From Pararobbsia alpina (GTDB taxonomy: Bacteria > Pseudomonadota > Gammaproteobacteria > Burkholderiales > Burkholderiaceae): a stretch of 64,000 nt of DNA. The notes beneath the pieces were generated by a model. It had not been told where the DNA came from and did not search any database. It worked only from the letters and a program-made list of their open reading frames with translations. The stretch is taken from NCBI RefSeq assembly GCF_902859895.1, contig NZ_CADIKM010000004.1, positions 186,001 to 250,000 on the forward strand, in the 5' to 3' direction. A program made the position numbers and the translations under genes. Below, piece after piece: positions 9,181-18,525 of the stretch (position 1 is its first letter; every line of letters begins with the position of its first letter).

Positions 9181-10623
9181 ATGTCCACCCCTCAACCTTC
9201 GGTCGGGCGCAACGCGCGCTGGCTCGCGACGGCGCAGATCGCCAAGAGTGTCGTGCAGCTTGTCGGCCTGTCGATCCTGTCGCGCCTGCTGAGTCCCGCC
9301 GATTTCGGCGTGATGGCGCTCGCGACTGTCGTGACCAATTTCGCGGGGCTGCTCCGCGATATGGGCACCGGTCCGGCGTTGATCCGCAGTCGCGACATGT
9401 CACCGACGCTCGCGAACTCGGTGTTCTGGGTCAACGTCAGCGCGGGCTCCGCGATCGGGCTCGCGATCATCGCGTTCTCGGTACCGCTCGCCCGGCTGTT
9501 CAATTCCGCTTCGCTGAGTCATGTGCTGTGCGGCCTCGCACTGACCTTCCCGATCATGAGCTTCGGTGCGGCCCATCAGGCCCTGCTCGAACGGGCCTCG
9601 CAGTTCCGCACGGTCGCGCGCTCGGATGTGCTCTCGTACACGAGCGGCATGTGCGCGGCGATCCTGTCGGCGCACTTCGGCCTCGGGCTCACGAGCCTCG
9701 TGATCCAGGCGGTGGTTCACTCGAGCATGTCGTCGATGCAGATGTATCTTGCCTCGCCGTGGCGGCCGAGCTTCCGGTGGGACGGCAAGGAAGTCCGCGG
9801 CATTTTCGGCTTCTCGTCGAATCTCACGCTGTCGAATCTCGTGATCTACCTGAACCGCAATGCGGATTCGATGATCGTCGGCAAGGTCCTCGGCGCGATT
9901 GCCCTGGGCCCCTACTCGCTCGCCTTCAAGATCATGCTCTACCCCTTGCAGAGCATCGCCTTCGTCGCGTCGAAGGCCTTGTACCCCGTGCTCAGCGCCC
10001 ATCAGACCGACCCCGACAAGCAACGCGCGAGCTATCTCCAGAGCGTGTCGTTCGTCGCGCTGATCACCGCGCCCCTGATGGGCGGTCTGGTTGCGCTGCG
10101 CGAGCCGTTTATCGCGGTCGCGCTCGGTGCCAAGTGGGCGAGCGTCGCGCCGCTCCTCGTCTGGCTCGCGCCGGTCGGTTTCGTGCAGGCCGTGCTGAGC
10201 ACGGCGCCCGCGGTCTTTATGGTCAAGGGCCGCACCGACTGGTTGCTGATGCTCAATTTCTGCGTCGCCGTGCTCCATATCGCATGCTGGCTCGTCGGCG
10301 CGCATTTCGGCCTGCAGGGCATCGCCGCCGGCTATCTTGTCGCCACGCTGCTGAGCGCACCCGTCCACCTCGGCGTGACCGCGCGGCTGCTCGAGTTGCC
10401 GTTCAGCGCGCTCTATCGCGCGCTGCGCTGGCAAGTCCTGCTCGGCATCGGCGTGTGCCTCGTCGCGATGCTGGCCAGCCGCGCGATCGACTCGCTCGGC
10501 TGGGCCGCCCTGCCGCGCCTGATCGTGCCGGGGCTCGTCGCCCTTGCCTATGGTCTGTGGCACCTGAGCCGTTTCAACCCCGAGCAGATGTTCGTGCTGC
10601 GGCGCGCGCTGCGCTTCGCCTGA
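9181..10623 (+). CDS. Wzx-type lipid-linked oligosaccharide flippase
   Basis: Predicted inner-membrane flippase of the polysaccharide-biosynthesis (WzxC-like) family, turning the undecaprenyl-linked repeat unit to the periplasmic face. The 480 residues contain about 12-14 hydrophobic segments. The N-terminus shows the family pattern (ILSRLLSPADFGVMALATVV) and a later loop has LIYLNRNADSMIVGKVLG-type sequence (NADSMIVGKVLG). The gene starts seven bases after the acyltransferase stop. Together with the polymerase candidate at 11590 it points to Wzx/Wzy-dependent assembly rather than an ABC export route. Confidence 0.88.
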   Translation: MSTPQPSVGRNARWLATAQIAKSVVQLVGLSILSRLLSPADFGVMALATVVTNFAGLLRDMGTGPALIRSRDMSPTLANSVFWVNVSAGSAIGLAIIAFSVPLARLFNSASLSHVLCGLALTFPIMSFGAAHQALLERASQFRTVARSDVLSYTSGMCAAILSAHFGLGLTSLVIQAVVHSSMSSMQMYLASPWRPSFRWDGKEVRGIFGFSSNLTLSNLVIYLNRNADSMIVGKVLGAIALGPYSLAFKIMLYPLQSIAFVASKALYPVLSAHQTDPDKQRASYLQSVSFVALITAPLMGGLVALREPFIAVALGAKWASVAPLLVWLAPVGFVQAVLSTAPAVFMVKGRTDWLLMLNFCVAVLHIACWLVGAHFGLQGIAAGYLVATLLSAPVHLGVTARLLELPFSALYRALRWQVLLGIGVCLVAMLASRAIDSLGWAALPRLIVPGLVALAYGLWHLSRFNPEQMFVLRRALRFA

Positions 10624-10640
10624 ACCAAGAGGATTCCCCG

Positions 10641-11597
10641 ATGAACTCGCCCCTGGTCACCGCCGTCATCCCGACCTACCGCCGTGCGACGATGGTCCGG
10701 CACGCCGTCGAAACGGTCCTCGCGCAGGACTATCCGGCGCTTGAAGTCATCGTCGTCGACGACAACACCGATCCGGACGAACAACGCGGTGTACGCGAGG
10801 CCCTCGCCAATCTCGGCGAGAACGTCATCGTGATCCCGAACGCGCGTTCGAAGGGGGCGTGCGGCGCCCGCAATACAGGCATCCTGCGGGCACGCGGCGA
10901 ATTCATCGCCTTTCTCGACGACGACGATCTGTGGCTGCCGCGCAAGATCCGCGAGCAGGTCGCGCTGCTCGAGCGCACACCGTATGTCGCGGCGCTGTGC
11001 CACTACATCGATGTCGACGTCGAGTTCAACCACGCGCGGCGCTGCCGGCCGAGCACTCCGGTGCTGACCCGGACCCAGGCCCTCGGCGGCGAATGCCCGA
11101 CTTCGACGAGCCTCGCGCTCGTGAAGAAGGCCGTGCTCGTCGAAGCCGGACTGTTCGATGAAACGCTGCCGAGCTTTCAGGATTTCGACATGTGGCTGCG
11201 CTGCCTCGCCTTCGGCGATTTCGGCTACGTCGACGAAGCGCACGTGACATTCGTCCAGCATGGCGGGGAGCGCACGAGCGTCAATCTCAAGCGGCGACTC
11301 GCGGGGCTCGCGGCGATCGAACAGAAGTGGGGTGCCGAGATGAATGCGCACATCGACTTCGCGGCGTTCAAGCAACGCGTCATCGTCGATGCGCTGATTG
11401 CGAACGGCAAGGCTCGCCTCGGTGCCCACTATTTCAAGGCCCTCGACTTCTTCGCGCGCGCGCTGATCGCGGACCGCGGCTCGAAGCGCACCGCGTTCTG
11501 GCTCGCGATCGGCCTGCTCGGCGGGCGCGGCGGCAAGGCGCTCTATGGGCGGCTGCTCGGCGTGCGCCACGTCGAGACCGTCGCGGTGAATGCATGA
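10641..11597 (+). CDS. Glycosyltransferase family 2
   Basis: GT-A fold sugar transferase for exopolysaccharide repeat-unit assembly. The domain starts at residue 5 (VTAVIPTYRRATMVRHAVET), continues with VIVVDDNT, and the metal-binding DxD lies in FLDDDDLW near residue 92. QDFDMWLR near residue 178 fits the catalytic-base region. I chose ATG 10641 because AAGAGGA stands directly before it and the domain begins there. The frame is open far upstream into the flippase gene, but that part is only a shadow. Donor and acceptor sugars cannot be deduced. Confidence 0.88.
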   Translation: MNSPLVTAVIPTYRRATMVRHAVETVLAQDYPALEVIVVDDNTDPDEQRGVREALANLGENVIVIPNARSKGACGARNTGILRARGEFIAFLDDDDLWLPRKIREQVALLERTPYVAALCHYIDVDVEFNHARRCRPSTPVLTRTQALGGECPTSTSLALVKKAVLVEAGLFDETLPSFQDFDMWLRCLAFGDFGYVDEAHVTFVQHGGERTSVNLKRRLAGLAAIEQKWGAEMNAHIDFAAFKQRVIVDALIANGKARLGAHYFKALDFFARALIADRGSKRTAFWLAIGLLGGRGGKALYGRLLGVRHVETVAVNA

Positions 11598-12855
11598 GCA
11601 GGATGCCCAAGCGCTCGACGAGGGCCTCGACATGAAACGCATCCTCTTGCGCCCGTTCGCCGATCTGCGCGCGAACCCGTTTGCCCACGGCCTGATCCTG
11701 CTGCTGCCGGCGATCCAGTTCGGCCTCAACTATTTTGCTTCGGTCGCCGCCCTGCTCTTCGTCCTGCTCGCCTGGCATATGCGCATGCGCATCACGCCGT
11801 TCACGACCGGCGTCATCGTGATCGCCGTTTCGATGAGCTTGTTGTGGACCACGATCTTCCTGCCCGAATTGCCGAACATGCCGCGCGAGGCCCGGCTCGC
11901 GGCCGGCATGCTGCTGCTCGCCTGGGGGCTCAACGGGATGCCGCGTCACGACTTCTCGAAGTTCAACGCGATGTGGCCACTCGTGTTGTTGCTGCTGCTC
12001 ACACTAGCTGCGCTCGCCCAAACGATCGCGGGCCGCAAGGGCATCGCGCTCTATGTGCCGACGAAGTTCTTCATCAATAGCAATGACGTCTCGCTGGCCG
12101 CCGCCTGGGCCGAACATGCGCGCGAACACGGTTATGACTTCAAGGTCCGCCCATCGGCGAGCTTCTCCGAGCCCTCATATCTCGGCGGCGTCAGTCTCTT
12201 CCTCAATTTCGTCTGCCTGCATACCCTGCGCGGCCGCGCGCGAATCGTCGCGAACCTTTCGGCGCTCACGGCCTGCCTGCTCTCGCAGACGTTCTTCGGG
12301 CTGCTCGCGAACCTCGTGCTCATGTTCGCGTTCTACCACCGCCATATCAACAAGAGCGTGATGCTGTGCCTCGCGGCCCTCGGACTCGCGACGATCGCGC
12401 TGCCGATCTTCGCAGCCGAGCCGGGCCGGCTCGAGCGAATCCTGTCGGGTAATGACGTGTCGACGGGCCTGCGCGTGTTTCAGCCCTTCGAGCTGGGGGC
12501 CCATATTCTTGCGCATGCACCGTTCGGCATTCCGATGACGGCTGCGCTCGAATACTTCATCCAGCACGGCATGGTCGAGCGCTTCGAGGATGCGCCCTTC
12601 CAGAACGGTGCGTTCAACACCTTGTTCGCGTTCGGCTGGCTCGGCTTCATCGTGCTCTTGATGTTCGTGCGCGTGGCCGGGGGCGGCATCTGTGCGCTGT
12701 TCCTGATCCTGATGATGTGCCAGAACGGCGCGCCGTTCGACTTCGACAAGATCGTCATGGTGGTCTTTGCGATTCATCTCGCCCGCCATGTCCGCGCGAC
12801 GACGGATCTCCACACGCTCACGCGCCTGACGGCCCCGCGCCGCCTGCGCGCCTGA
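11590..12855 (+). CDS. Polytopic membrane protein, candidate Wzy polymerase
   Basis: Hydrophobic protein of 421 residues with about ten predicted membrane segments and a large loop in the second half. It lacks an obvious conserved motif, which is normal for Wzy polymerases. It sits between glycosyltransferase genes in an operon that already has a flippase, co-polymerase and exporter, so polymerisation of repeat units is the missing task. The first ATG (11590) overlaps the preceding stop. ATG 11632 (MKRILLRPF) is a plausible alternative because the cytoplasmic start then immediately precedes the first helix. An O-antigen-ligase-like role is the alternative. Confidence 0.6.
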   Translation: MHEQDAQALDEGLDMKRILLRPFADLRANPFAHGLILLLPAIQFGLNYFASVAALLFVLLAWHMRMRITPFTTGVIVIAVSMSLLWTTIFLPELPNMPREARLAAGMLLLAWGLNGMPRHDFSKFNAMWPLVLLLLLTLAALAQTIAGRKGIALYVPTKFFINSNDVSLAAAWAEHAREHGYDFKVRPSASFSEPSYLGGVSLFLNFVCLHTLRGRARIVANLSALTACLLSQTFFGLLANLVLMFAFYHRHINKSVMLCLAALGLATIALPIFAAEPGRLERILSGNDVSTGLRVFQPFELGAHILAHAPFGIPMTAALEYFIQHGMVERFEDAPFQNGAFNTLFAFGWLGFIVLLMFVRVAGGGICALFLILMMCQNGAPFDFDKIVMVVFAIHLARHVRATTDLHTLTRLTAPRRLRA

Positions 12856-12905
12856 GCGCGCCGACGGTCCCGCGCCTCCACGCCCCTCTATCCGATCCGA
12901 ACACC

Positions 12906-14102
12906 ATGACTCCACGCCAATTCTTCTTCGCACCGATCGTGCTGCCGCGCTACAACTGCCGCACCGACCAGAAATTCCTGATCGGCGCCGCTTCGCACAA
13001 GGTCAGTGGGATGGCGGCCGGCGTGCGCAGCCAGGCCAGCCCGTCGATCATCGTGAGTTCACCGATCGTCACGGCGAGCCGCGGCCCGCGGCACTTCAAC
13101 GGCTTCGTCTGCCACGACCAGCGGCTGGCCTGCGCCTATCTGCCCGCGATCAACGTGCGCGGGCTGAACCGTGTCTATGCCGCCCTCGTCTATCTCACGT
13201 TCGCGATGCGCCGGATTCGCAGCGGCGATGGTGTGGTGTTCTACAACTATTTCCCTGAATATGTGCCGGTGGCAGCCTTCCTGCGGTGGCGGCTCGGTCG
13301 CGAGAAAGTCGTCATGGATCTCGAAGACGGACCACGCGCCGACGAAAGGGACCTGCGCGGCTACGTGAGCCGGCTCAGCCTGCGTCTGATGTCGCGCATC
13401 TGCAGCCGGCGTACGATCGTCGTGTCGCGTCAGCTTGCCGATCTGATGAACATCGAGGACGCGTGTGTCGTCAACGGTGTCTCACCTGAGATAGAACCGC
13501 AGCGTGCGGAATTCGGCGCGCCTGTCACGTTCCTCTACGGCGGCTCGATCGAGACCTCCACGGGCCTCGATGTCTTTGCCGCGGGGCTGCGTGAGCTCGC
13601 GCGCACGCAGCCGGAACTCGCGGCGCGCACGCACTTCGTCGTGACCGGTTTCGGCGGCGCCAAAGAACTCGCGGCGCTGGCCGAGGAGCTCTCGCCGAGC
13701 GGTTTCAAGCTCGATGTGCGGCAAGACATCGGCGCCGACGAATACAAGCAGATCCTGGCGCAGGCGGACGTTGGCCTGTCGCTGCGGTTGCCGGGCAGCG
13801 AAATCAATGCGACGACCTTTCCGTCGAAGGTCATCGAGCTCGCGAGCCACGGCCTGCTCGTGCTGACCACCGACATCAGCGATATCTCCTTGCTGTTCGA
13901 TCGCGACACAGCCGCGATCCTGACCGACGCGACCGGCCCCGCCCTCGCCGACCTGCTGACCAAAATCGCCTCCGATCCGCAACGCTACGAACGCGTCGCG
14001 GCGGCCGGGCAACGACGCATCGTCGACCAATGCAGCCGGCGCTCGGTGGGCCGGCGGCTTGTCGAATTCCTCGGTGTCACTCCTGCATCCACTACACAAT
14101 GA
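12906..14102 (+). CDS. Glycosyltransferase family 4
   Basis: GT-B fold glycosyltransferase, 398 residues from ATG 12906. The N-terminal acceptor half is atypical, without an early G-G motif. The C-terminal half is recognisable: FLYGGSIETSTGLDVFAAGL, then VTGFGG, then the donor-binding stretch LRLPGSEINATTFPSKVIEL with the E-x(7)-E-like pattern. It probably adds one sugar to the exopolysaccharide repeat. The frame extends upstream to 12717 inside the polymerase gene, but the homology-like sequence starts at 12906. The stop shares ATGA with the next gene. Confidence 0.82.
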   Translation: MTPRQFFFAPIVLPRYNCRTDQKFLIGAASHKVSGMAAGVRSQASPSIIVSSPIVTASRGPRHFNGFVCHDQRLACAYLPAINVRGLNRVYAALVYLTFAMRRIRSGDGVVFYNYFPEYVPVAAFLRWRLGREKVVMDLEDGPRADERDLRGYVSRLSLRLMSRICSRRTIVVSRQLADLMNIEDACVVNGVSPEIEPQRAEFGAPVTFLYGGSIETSTGLDVFAAGLRELARTQPELAARTHFVVTGFGGAKELAALAEELSPSGFKLDVRQDIGADEYKQILAQADVGLSLRLPGSEINATTFPSKVIELASHGLLVLTTDISDISLLFDRDTAAILTDATGPALADLLTKIASDPQRYERVAAAGQRRIVDQCSRRSVGRRLVEFLGVTPASTTQ

Positions 14103-14611
14103 ACCGCCTGCTCGACCTCGTTCGCAATCCGCTTGCCAATCTTACTTTGGCGATACTGCCCGCCACCCGTGGCTTCGCGCTCAAGCGCGCGCTGCTCAAT
14201 ACGCTCGGCTTCGAAATCGGCGTGGGCGCCAAGCTGACCGGTGGCGTCAAATTCTACGGCCGAGGGCGGATCGCCATCGGCGAGGACAGTTGGATCGGGC
14301 TCGGCACGCTCTTTATCGTCGCGCCCGATGCCGCCATCGTGATCGGCGCGCGCTGCGATATCGCGCCGCGTGTGATCTTCCATACGGGCTCGCACCGTGT
14401 CGGCGACCATCGCCGGCGTGCGGGCGCCGGCTATTCGCAGCCGATCACGATCGCCGACGGCAGCTGGGTCGGCACGGGTTCGGTCGTGCTCGGCGGCTCG
14501 TGCATCGGCAGCGCCTCGATCCTTGCCGCTGGCGCCACGCTGCTGGCCGGCGACTATCCGGCCGATACCCTGCTCGCCGGCTGTCCGGCGACGATCAAAC
14601 GAGCACTCTGA
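14099..14611 (+). CDS. Left-handed beta-helix acyltransferase (hexapeptide acetyltransferase)
   Basis: Short acetyltransferase of 170 residues built of hexapeptide repeats from residue about 45 (IGVGAKLTGGVKFYGRGRIAIG) to 165. FHTGSH near residue 98 contains the expected catalytic histidine, and VGTGSVVLGG and ILAAGATLLAG are the last coils. It resembles colanic-acid and serine acetyltransferase-type enzymes that O-acetylate sugars with acetyl-CoA in the cytoplasm. It overlaps both neighbours by a few bases (ATGA before, TGATG after), so it is tightly coupled to two glycosyltransferases and likely acts on the same repeat unit. Confidence 0.82.
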   Translation: MNRLLDLVRNPLANLTLAILPATRGFALKRALLNTLGFEIGVGAKLTGGVKFYGRGRIAIGEDSWIGLGTLFIVAPDAAIVIGARCDIAPRVIFHTGSHRVGDHRRRAGAGYSQPITIADGSWVGTGSVVLGGSCIGSASILAAGATLLAGDYPADTLLAGCPATIKRAL

Positions 14612-15744
14612 TGGACAAGTCCGCCGCCATGTATGCGCAGATCGTGTTCTGGGAACCGTGCGTCTCGCCGCACAAGTCCGCCTTTATCAACGCCGTCGCC
14701 GAACGGCTCGGCCCCGGCGTCCAGGTCAGTTGCGTCGCGCATGAAGGGGTGCCCGAAGCGCGCCAGGCGCTCGGCTGGGGTGACGGGTCGGTCGCGCTGC
14801 CGCCGACCGTCGTCGCGCCGAGCGACGAGGAAATCGCGACGATCGTGAACCGCGGCGGCAATTCCTGCCTGCATGTGTTTTCGGGGATCCGCTGGTTTCG
14901 CACCCTGACGAGCGCGCTCGCCATCGTCAAACGCGAGCGGCGGCCCTTCGGGATCATGTCGGAGCCGCGCGACAATGCCGGCCTCGCCGGGGCCGTGCGC
15001 TTCATCCAGTCCTGGTTCACCGAGACTGCGTTACGGCGGCAGGCACAGTTCGTACTCGCCATCGGGCGTCACGGCCCGCCGTGGTTTCGTTCGGTCGGCT
15101 ACCGGCGCGAGCGGGTTTTCCCGTTTGCCTATTTCCTGCCGCCACCCGTTGACCTCGACGCGCAGCGGACCACCTCCACGCAGTTGCGTATCGCCTACGT
15201 GGGCCGGCTCATCGAGAAGAAGGGCGTACACCTCCTGCTGCCCGCGATCCGGGCGCTCGGGCGCCCCGCTCGCCTCACGCTGATCGGGGATGGCGTGTTG
15301 CGCGACCGCCTGATTGCCCAGGCGAGCGACCTCGGCGTCGACACCGAGTTTTGCGGCGTGCTGCCGATCGAAAAGGTTCGGCGCCGGATGCTCGATTTCG
15401 ATGTGCTCCTGCTGCCGTCGATCAGCAAGGACGACGGCTGGGGCGCAGTGGTCAGCGAAGCCTTGATGGCGGGCGCGGCCGTGGTGGCCTCGAGTCATGC
15501 GGGTGCCTCCATCCTGCTCGACAGCCCGCACAACGGCCGCGTCGTGCGCCCCGGCGACAGTCTCGCGATTGCGACCGCGATCAAGGACCTCGAGGGCAGC
15601 AGCCTGCTCACGCCTCGCGCAAGAAACACACGGTCCCGATGGGCCCATGACCGGCTGACCGCGCGAGCGGGTGCCTCGTATTTTGAACAGATCCTCAGAT
15701 ATCGAATCGGCACCGCACAACGGCCGAAGGAGTTCTACCTGTGA
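14611..15744 (+). CDS. Glycosyltransferase family 4
   Basis: GT-B fold glycosyltransferase of 377 residues. The C-terminal nucleotide-sugar domain begins near residue 195 (LRIAYVGRLIEKKGVHLLLP) and continues with LTLIGDGVLRDRL and the donor motif SISKDDGWGAVVSEALMAG, which holds the second glutamate of the E-x(7)-E pattern. ATG 14611 overlaps the stop of the acetyltransferase. The frame is open upstream within that gene but is not coding there. It is one of three family-4 enzymes in this operon, so the repeat unit is probably at least a pentasaccharide when the GT2 and wcaI-like enzymes are counted. Confidence 0.86.
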   Translation: MDKSAAMYAQIVFWEPCVSPHKSAFINAVAERLGPGVQVSCVAHEGVPEARQALGWGDGSVALPPTVVAPSDEEIATIVNRGGNSCLHVFSGIRWFRTLTSALAIVKRERRPFGIMSEPRDNAGLAGAVRFIQSWFTETALRRQAQFVLAIGRHGPPWFRSVGYRRERVFPFAYFLPPPVDLDAQRTTSTQLRIAYVGRLIEKKGVHLLLPAIRALGRPARLTLIGDGVLRDRLIAQASDLGVDTEFCGVLPIEKVRRRMLDFDVLLLPSISKDDGWGAVVSEALMAGAAVVASSHAGASILLDSPHNGRVVRPGDSLAIATAIKDLEGSSLLTPRARNTRSRWAHDRLTARAGASYFEQILRYRIGTAQRPKEFYL

Positions 15745-17135
15745 ATCCATTTCATTCGAGTCCGCAGAAGCGCCCACGTGACGCCGGTGACACCGATGGC
15801 GCAATGCCCGGGGCATCGAGACCCGATCCGTCCGCCATCTCGTTGCCGCCGGTGGCCGCCGCTTTCGCACTGCAACGCGCAAGCGTGGCCGCCGCAGCGC
15901 CGCGCGTCGGCGGTGCGACGCTACCGCTCACAGGCCTGCCGACTGGGGCCGCCGCACACGGTCCGCTGCGCGTGCTGCATATCCTCCCCTCGCTCGACCC
16001 CCGCATGGGCGGCGTCGCCGAGGCGGTCGTCCAGTTGGTCCGCCATATGGCACCGCTCGGCTGCACGAGTGAAGTCGTCACGCTCGATGCCCCCGACGGT
16101 CCGGGCTTCGATCGCGTCGATGCCACGGTGCACCGCGTCGGCCCGGGCCGGGGCTTCTATGGGCTGAGCCTGCCCCTCGTGCGCTGGCTGCGCGAGAACC
16201 GCACGCGTTTCGATGCATTCGTGGTCCACGGTATCTGGCAATTCCACAGTTTTGCGGCCTGGTGCGGCGTGGTCGGCACGCGCACGCCCCTGCTCGTGTT
16301 TCCGCATGGCATGCTCGACCCGTGGTTCCAGCATACCTATCCGAAGAAACATCTGAAGAAGCGTGTGTACTGGGCACTGCTCGAACGCTGGGTGTTCGAT
16401 CGGGCCAACCGTGTGCTGTTCACCTGCGAGACCGAACTCGAACTCGCGCGCCGCCCCTTCCTCACCGATCGCCACCGACTCGCGGTCAACGGCTTCGGAA
16501 TCGACTCGGTCCCTGCCGATGCCGACCAGCAGGCCGATGCCTTCAGCGAAGCCTTCCCCTCAGTGAGAAACAAGCGCGTGCTGCTGTTCCTGTCGCGCAT
16601 CCACGAGAAAAAGGGCTGCGACCTGCTGATCGACGCATTCGCGGACGTCGCCCCGCATGATCCGGACCTGTGCCTCGTGATCGCGGGGCCGTCTGAGCCC
16701 GCCTTGCTCGGACAACTCAAGAGCATGGCCGCATCGCGCGGGGTCGCCGACCGCATTGTGTGGACCGGCATGCTCGCCGGTGCGCTCAAATGGAGCGCAT
16801 TGCGTACGGCCGAGGTGTTTGTGCTGCCATCCCACCAGGAAAATTTCGGAATCGCCGTGGTCGAGGCAATGGCTTCGCACACGCCGGTCATCATCACGAA
16901 CAAGGTCAATATCTGGCGCGAGATCGAGATGGCGGGTGGCGGCTGGGTCTGCGACGATACGCGTGAAAGCGTCGCCGATGCGCTGCGGCGTTGGGCCTTG
17001 GAAACCCCACCCGCGGCGCGCTCGACGATGCGCGACACCGCCTTCGCGTGCTACCAGCGCCATTTCAGAATCGAGACCGCCGCGGGCCATCTGGTCGGCA
17101 GCGTCAGCCTCGCCTCTTCATCAAGGAGGCGCTAG
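15741..17135 (+). CDS. Glycosyltransferase family 4 with N-terminal extension
   Basis: GT-B fold enzyme of 464 residues read from GTG 15741, which overlaps the preceding stop (GTGA). The first 75 or so residues are Ala/Pro-rich and of low complexity. The enzyme proper starts at about residue 76 (LRVLHILPSLDPRMGGVAEA) with the glycine loop, followed by VVHGIWQFHS, VFPHGMLDPW, LFLSRIHEKKGCDLLIDAF and the donor-binding HQENFGIAVVEAMAS (E-x(7)-E). The extension may be real, or translation may start internally, but no good internal ribosome site stands out. Function is transfer of one sugar during repeat-unit synthesis; substrate unknown. Confidence 0.85.
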   Translation: MNPFHSSPQKRPRDAGDTDGAMPGASRPDPSAISLPPVAAAFALQRASVAAAAPRVGGATLPLTGLPTGAAAHGPLRVLHILPSLDPRMGGVAEAVVQLVRHMAPLGCTSEVVTLDAPDGPGFDRVDATVHRVGPGRGFYGLSLPLVRWLRENRTRFDAFVVHGIWQFHSFAAWCGVVGTRTPLLVFPHGMLDPWFQHTYPKKHLKKRVYWALLERWVFDRANRVLFTCETELELARRPFLTDRHRLAVNGFGIDSVPADADQQADAFSEAFPSVRNKRVLLFLSRIHEKKGCDLLIDAFADVAPHDPDLCLVIAGPSEPALLGQLKSMAASRGVADRIVWTGMLAGALKWSALRTAEVFVLPSHQENFGIAVVEAMASHTPVIITNKVNIWREIEMAGGGWVCDDTRESVADALRRWALETPPAARSTMRDTAFACYQRHFRIETAAGHLVGSVSLASSSRRR

Positions 17136-17139
17136 CAGC

Positions 17140-17709
17140 ATGAAACGCCTGAAGTGCAAGTCTCGACTCCCTGTTCTTCCTGCCTGCTTCGTCTGTGCGG
17201 TGCTCGCAGCGGCATGGCTCGTGCCCGGCAGTGCGCTTGCGCAAAGCGCCGGGCTCGGCCAAAGCCGCAATAGCGGCATCTCCGGCTCGTCGCCGCACCG
17301 CATGGGCTCATCGAGCGCAATGGAACTGTCGTCGCAGGGAAGCCGGTTCGGCGGCTCGACCGGCATGTCGGGAGGGGGTTCGGGGAATGCCTCGAACTCC
17401 ATAGGCCTGCGCGGCCTTGGGGGGTCATCGGCGGGAGCCGGCTTGGGGATGGCCGGCGGGACCGGGAGTCATGCCAGTTCATCGCTTGCGGGCACGAGTT
17501 CGGGCATGCCGGGTTCACGCCAGACCAAGCCGAAATTCAAGCTCAAGCCCGCGAGCAACGACACGGCGGGATCGTCCTCGACGCACAGTCAATACGCCTA
17601 TGACTATGGCGCCGCAGACCTCGGGCGCGACGCGAGCTCGATCTACAAATCACGCGACGAGGTCGCGCCGACCGATGACTATCAATTCGGCGCGACGGAC
17701 ACGAGATAG
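17140..17709 (+). CDS. Secreted Gly/Ser-rich protein of unknown function
   Basis: Protein of 189 residues starting at ATG 17140, with a strong ribosome site AAGGAGG at 17123-17129. The signal peptide is clear: basic start MKRLKCKSR, a hydrophobic core, and cleavage near GSALAQS (residue 35). The mature part up to about residue 130 is almost only Gly, Ser, Ala and Met in short irregular repeats. The last 60 residues are charged and tyrosine-bearing (KPKFKLKPAS, QYAYDYGAADLG). I recognise no family. Being last in the exopolysaccharide operon and exported, it may be a matrix-associated structural protein; this is inference only. Confidence 0.7.
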   Translation: MKRLKCKSRLPVLPACFVCAVLAAAWLVPGSALAQSAGLGQSRNSGISGSSPHRMGSSSAMELSSQGSRFGGSTGMSGGGSGNASNSIGLRGLGGSSAGAGLGMAGGTGSHASSSLAGTSSGMPGSRQTKPKFKLKPASNDTAGSSSTHSQYAYDYGAADLGRDASSIYKSRDEVAPTDDYQFGATDTR

Positions 17710-17835
17710 GCATTCTTAGTGGACGTGGTGAAGATAGCTCGACAGGAGCCGGTGCATGGAGCGGCCATCCAGGTCCCATGAGGCGGCCCCATACATCGGA
17801 CTCGCATGGAGCCGTTCACGATGGAGCTGTCCGGC

Positions 17836-18525
17836 TCAAGCCGAGCGCAGCTCACCCACGTTGCGCGACTTGACCGGACGCGCCGGATTGCCGACGTAGA
17901 CGAATCCCTTCTGCAAGGAGCGCAGCACCGTGCTACGCGCGCCGACGACGACACCATCGGCGATCGTCACACCCGGCGCGACGAAGACATCCGAGGCAAT
18001 CCAGACTTGCGTGCCGATCCGCACGGGCCGCCCGCGAATCGCAAATTCGACCGACTGGTAATCATGGTCTCCCGCGCAGATGTACGACTTCTGCGAGACA
18101 ACGGAATGCGCGCCGATGTCGATCTCGCCTAGCGAATACAGCGTCACCTCGTCGCCGATCCACGCGTGATCGCCGATCGCAACCTTCCACGGGTAGGTGA
18201 CCCGCACCGTCGGCCGGATGATCGCGCCGACGCCGACCTGCGCCCCGAACCAGCGCAACAGCATGCGCCGCCAGCCGTAGGCGATCTGCGGCGAAGGCCG
18301 GAACAGCAGCGCCTGCACGACCCACCAGAGCTGGACGTACCAGCCCGGCCGGCCGCGAAAGCCCGCCGGCACCTTGAACTGGGACAGGTCCTGGTAGCGG
18401 CCGTGCTCGGTCATGGCCTCGACATCGGCGCTCGCCGGCGGCTGCGGCATGGCCGACGCGTCGCGGCACGCGGACAGCTGAGACACCTCGCCTCCGACGC
18501 CCACCGCCTGTCCCCGTGGACTCAT
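17836..18525 (-). CDS. wcaF: WcaF-like colanic-acid-type O-acetyltransferase
   Basis: Hexapeptide acetyltransferase resembling WcaF of colanic acid synthesis, probably O-acetylating fucose. The recognisable domain starts at about residue 45 ([16 protein letters not shown]) and runs through left-handed helix coils ([38 protein letters not shown]) with a catalytic histidine in the last of these. The ATG at 18525 overlaps the fcl stop (ATGA), but the first 37 residues are not family-like. ATG 18414, giving 192 residues close to the family's normal length, is a good alternative start. It is the last gene of a minus-strand operon with gmd and fcl. Confidence 0.82.
   Translation of the reverse strand: MSPRGQAVGVGGEVSQLSACRDASAMPQPPASADVEAMTEHGRYQDLSQFKVPAGFRGRPGWYVQLWWVVQALLFRPSPQIAYGWRRMLLRWFGAQVGVGAIIRPTVRVTYPWKVAIGDHAWIGDEVTLYSLGEIDIGAHSVVSQKSYICAGDHDYQSVEFAIRGRPVRIGTQVWIASDVFVAPGVTIADGVVVGARSTVLRSLQKGFVYVGNPARPVKSRNVGELRSA

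Noticed and set aside
12717-12905. An N-terminal extension of the family-4 glycosyltransferase at 12906
   Set aside because: The extension lies inside the polymerase gene in another frame and has Pro/Arg-rich shadow composition.
16756-17139. A longer N-terminus for the Gly/Ser-rich secreted protein
   Set aside because: It overlaps the glycosyltransferase gene and would hide the signal peptide; AAGGAGG before ATG 17140 marks the start.
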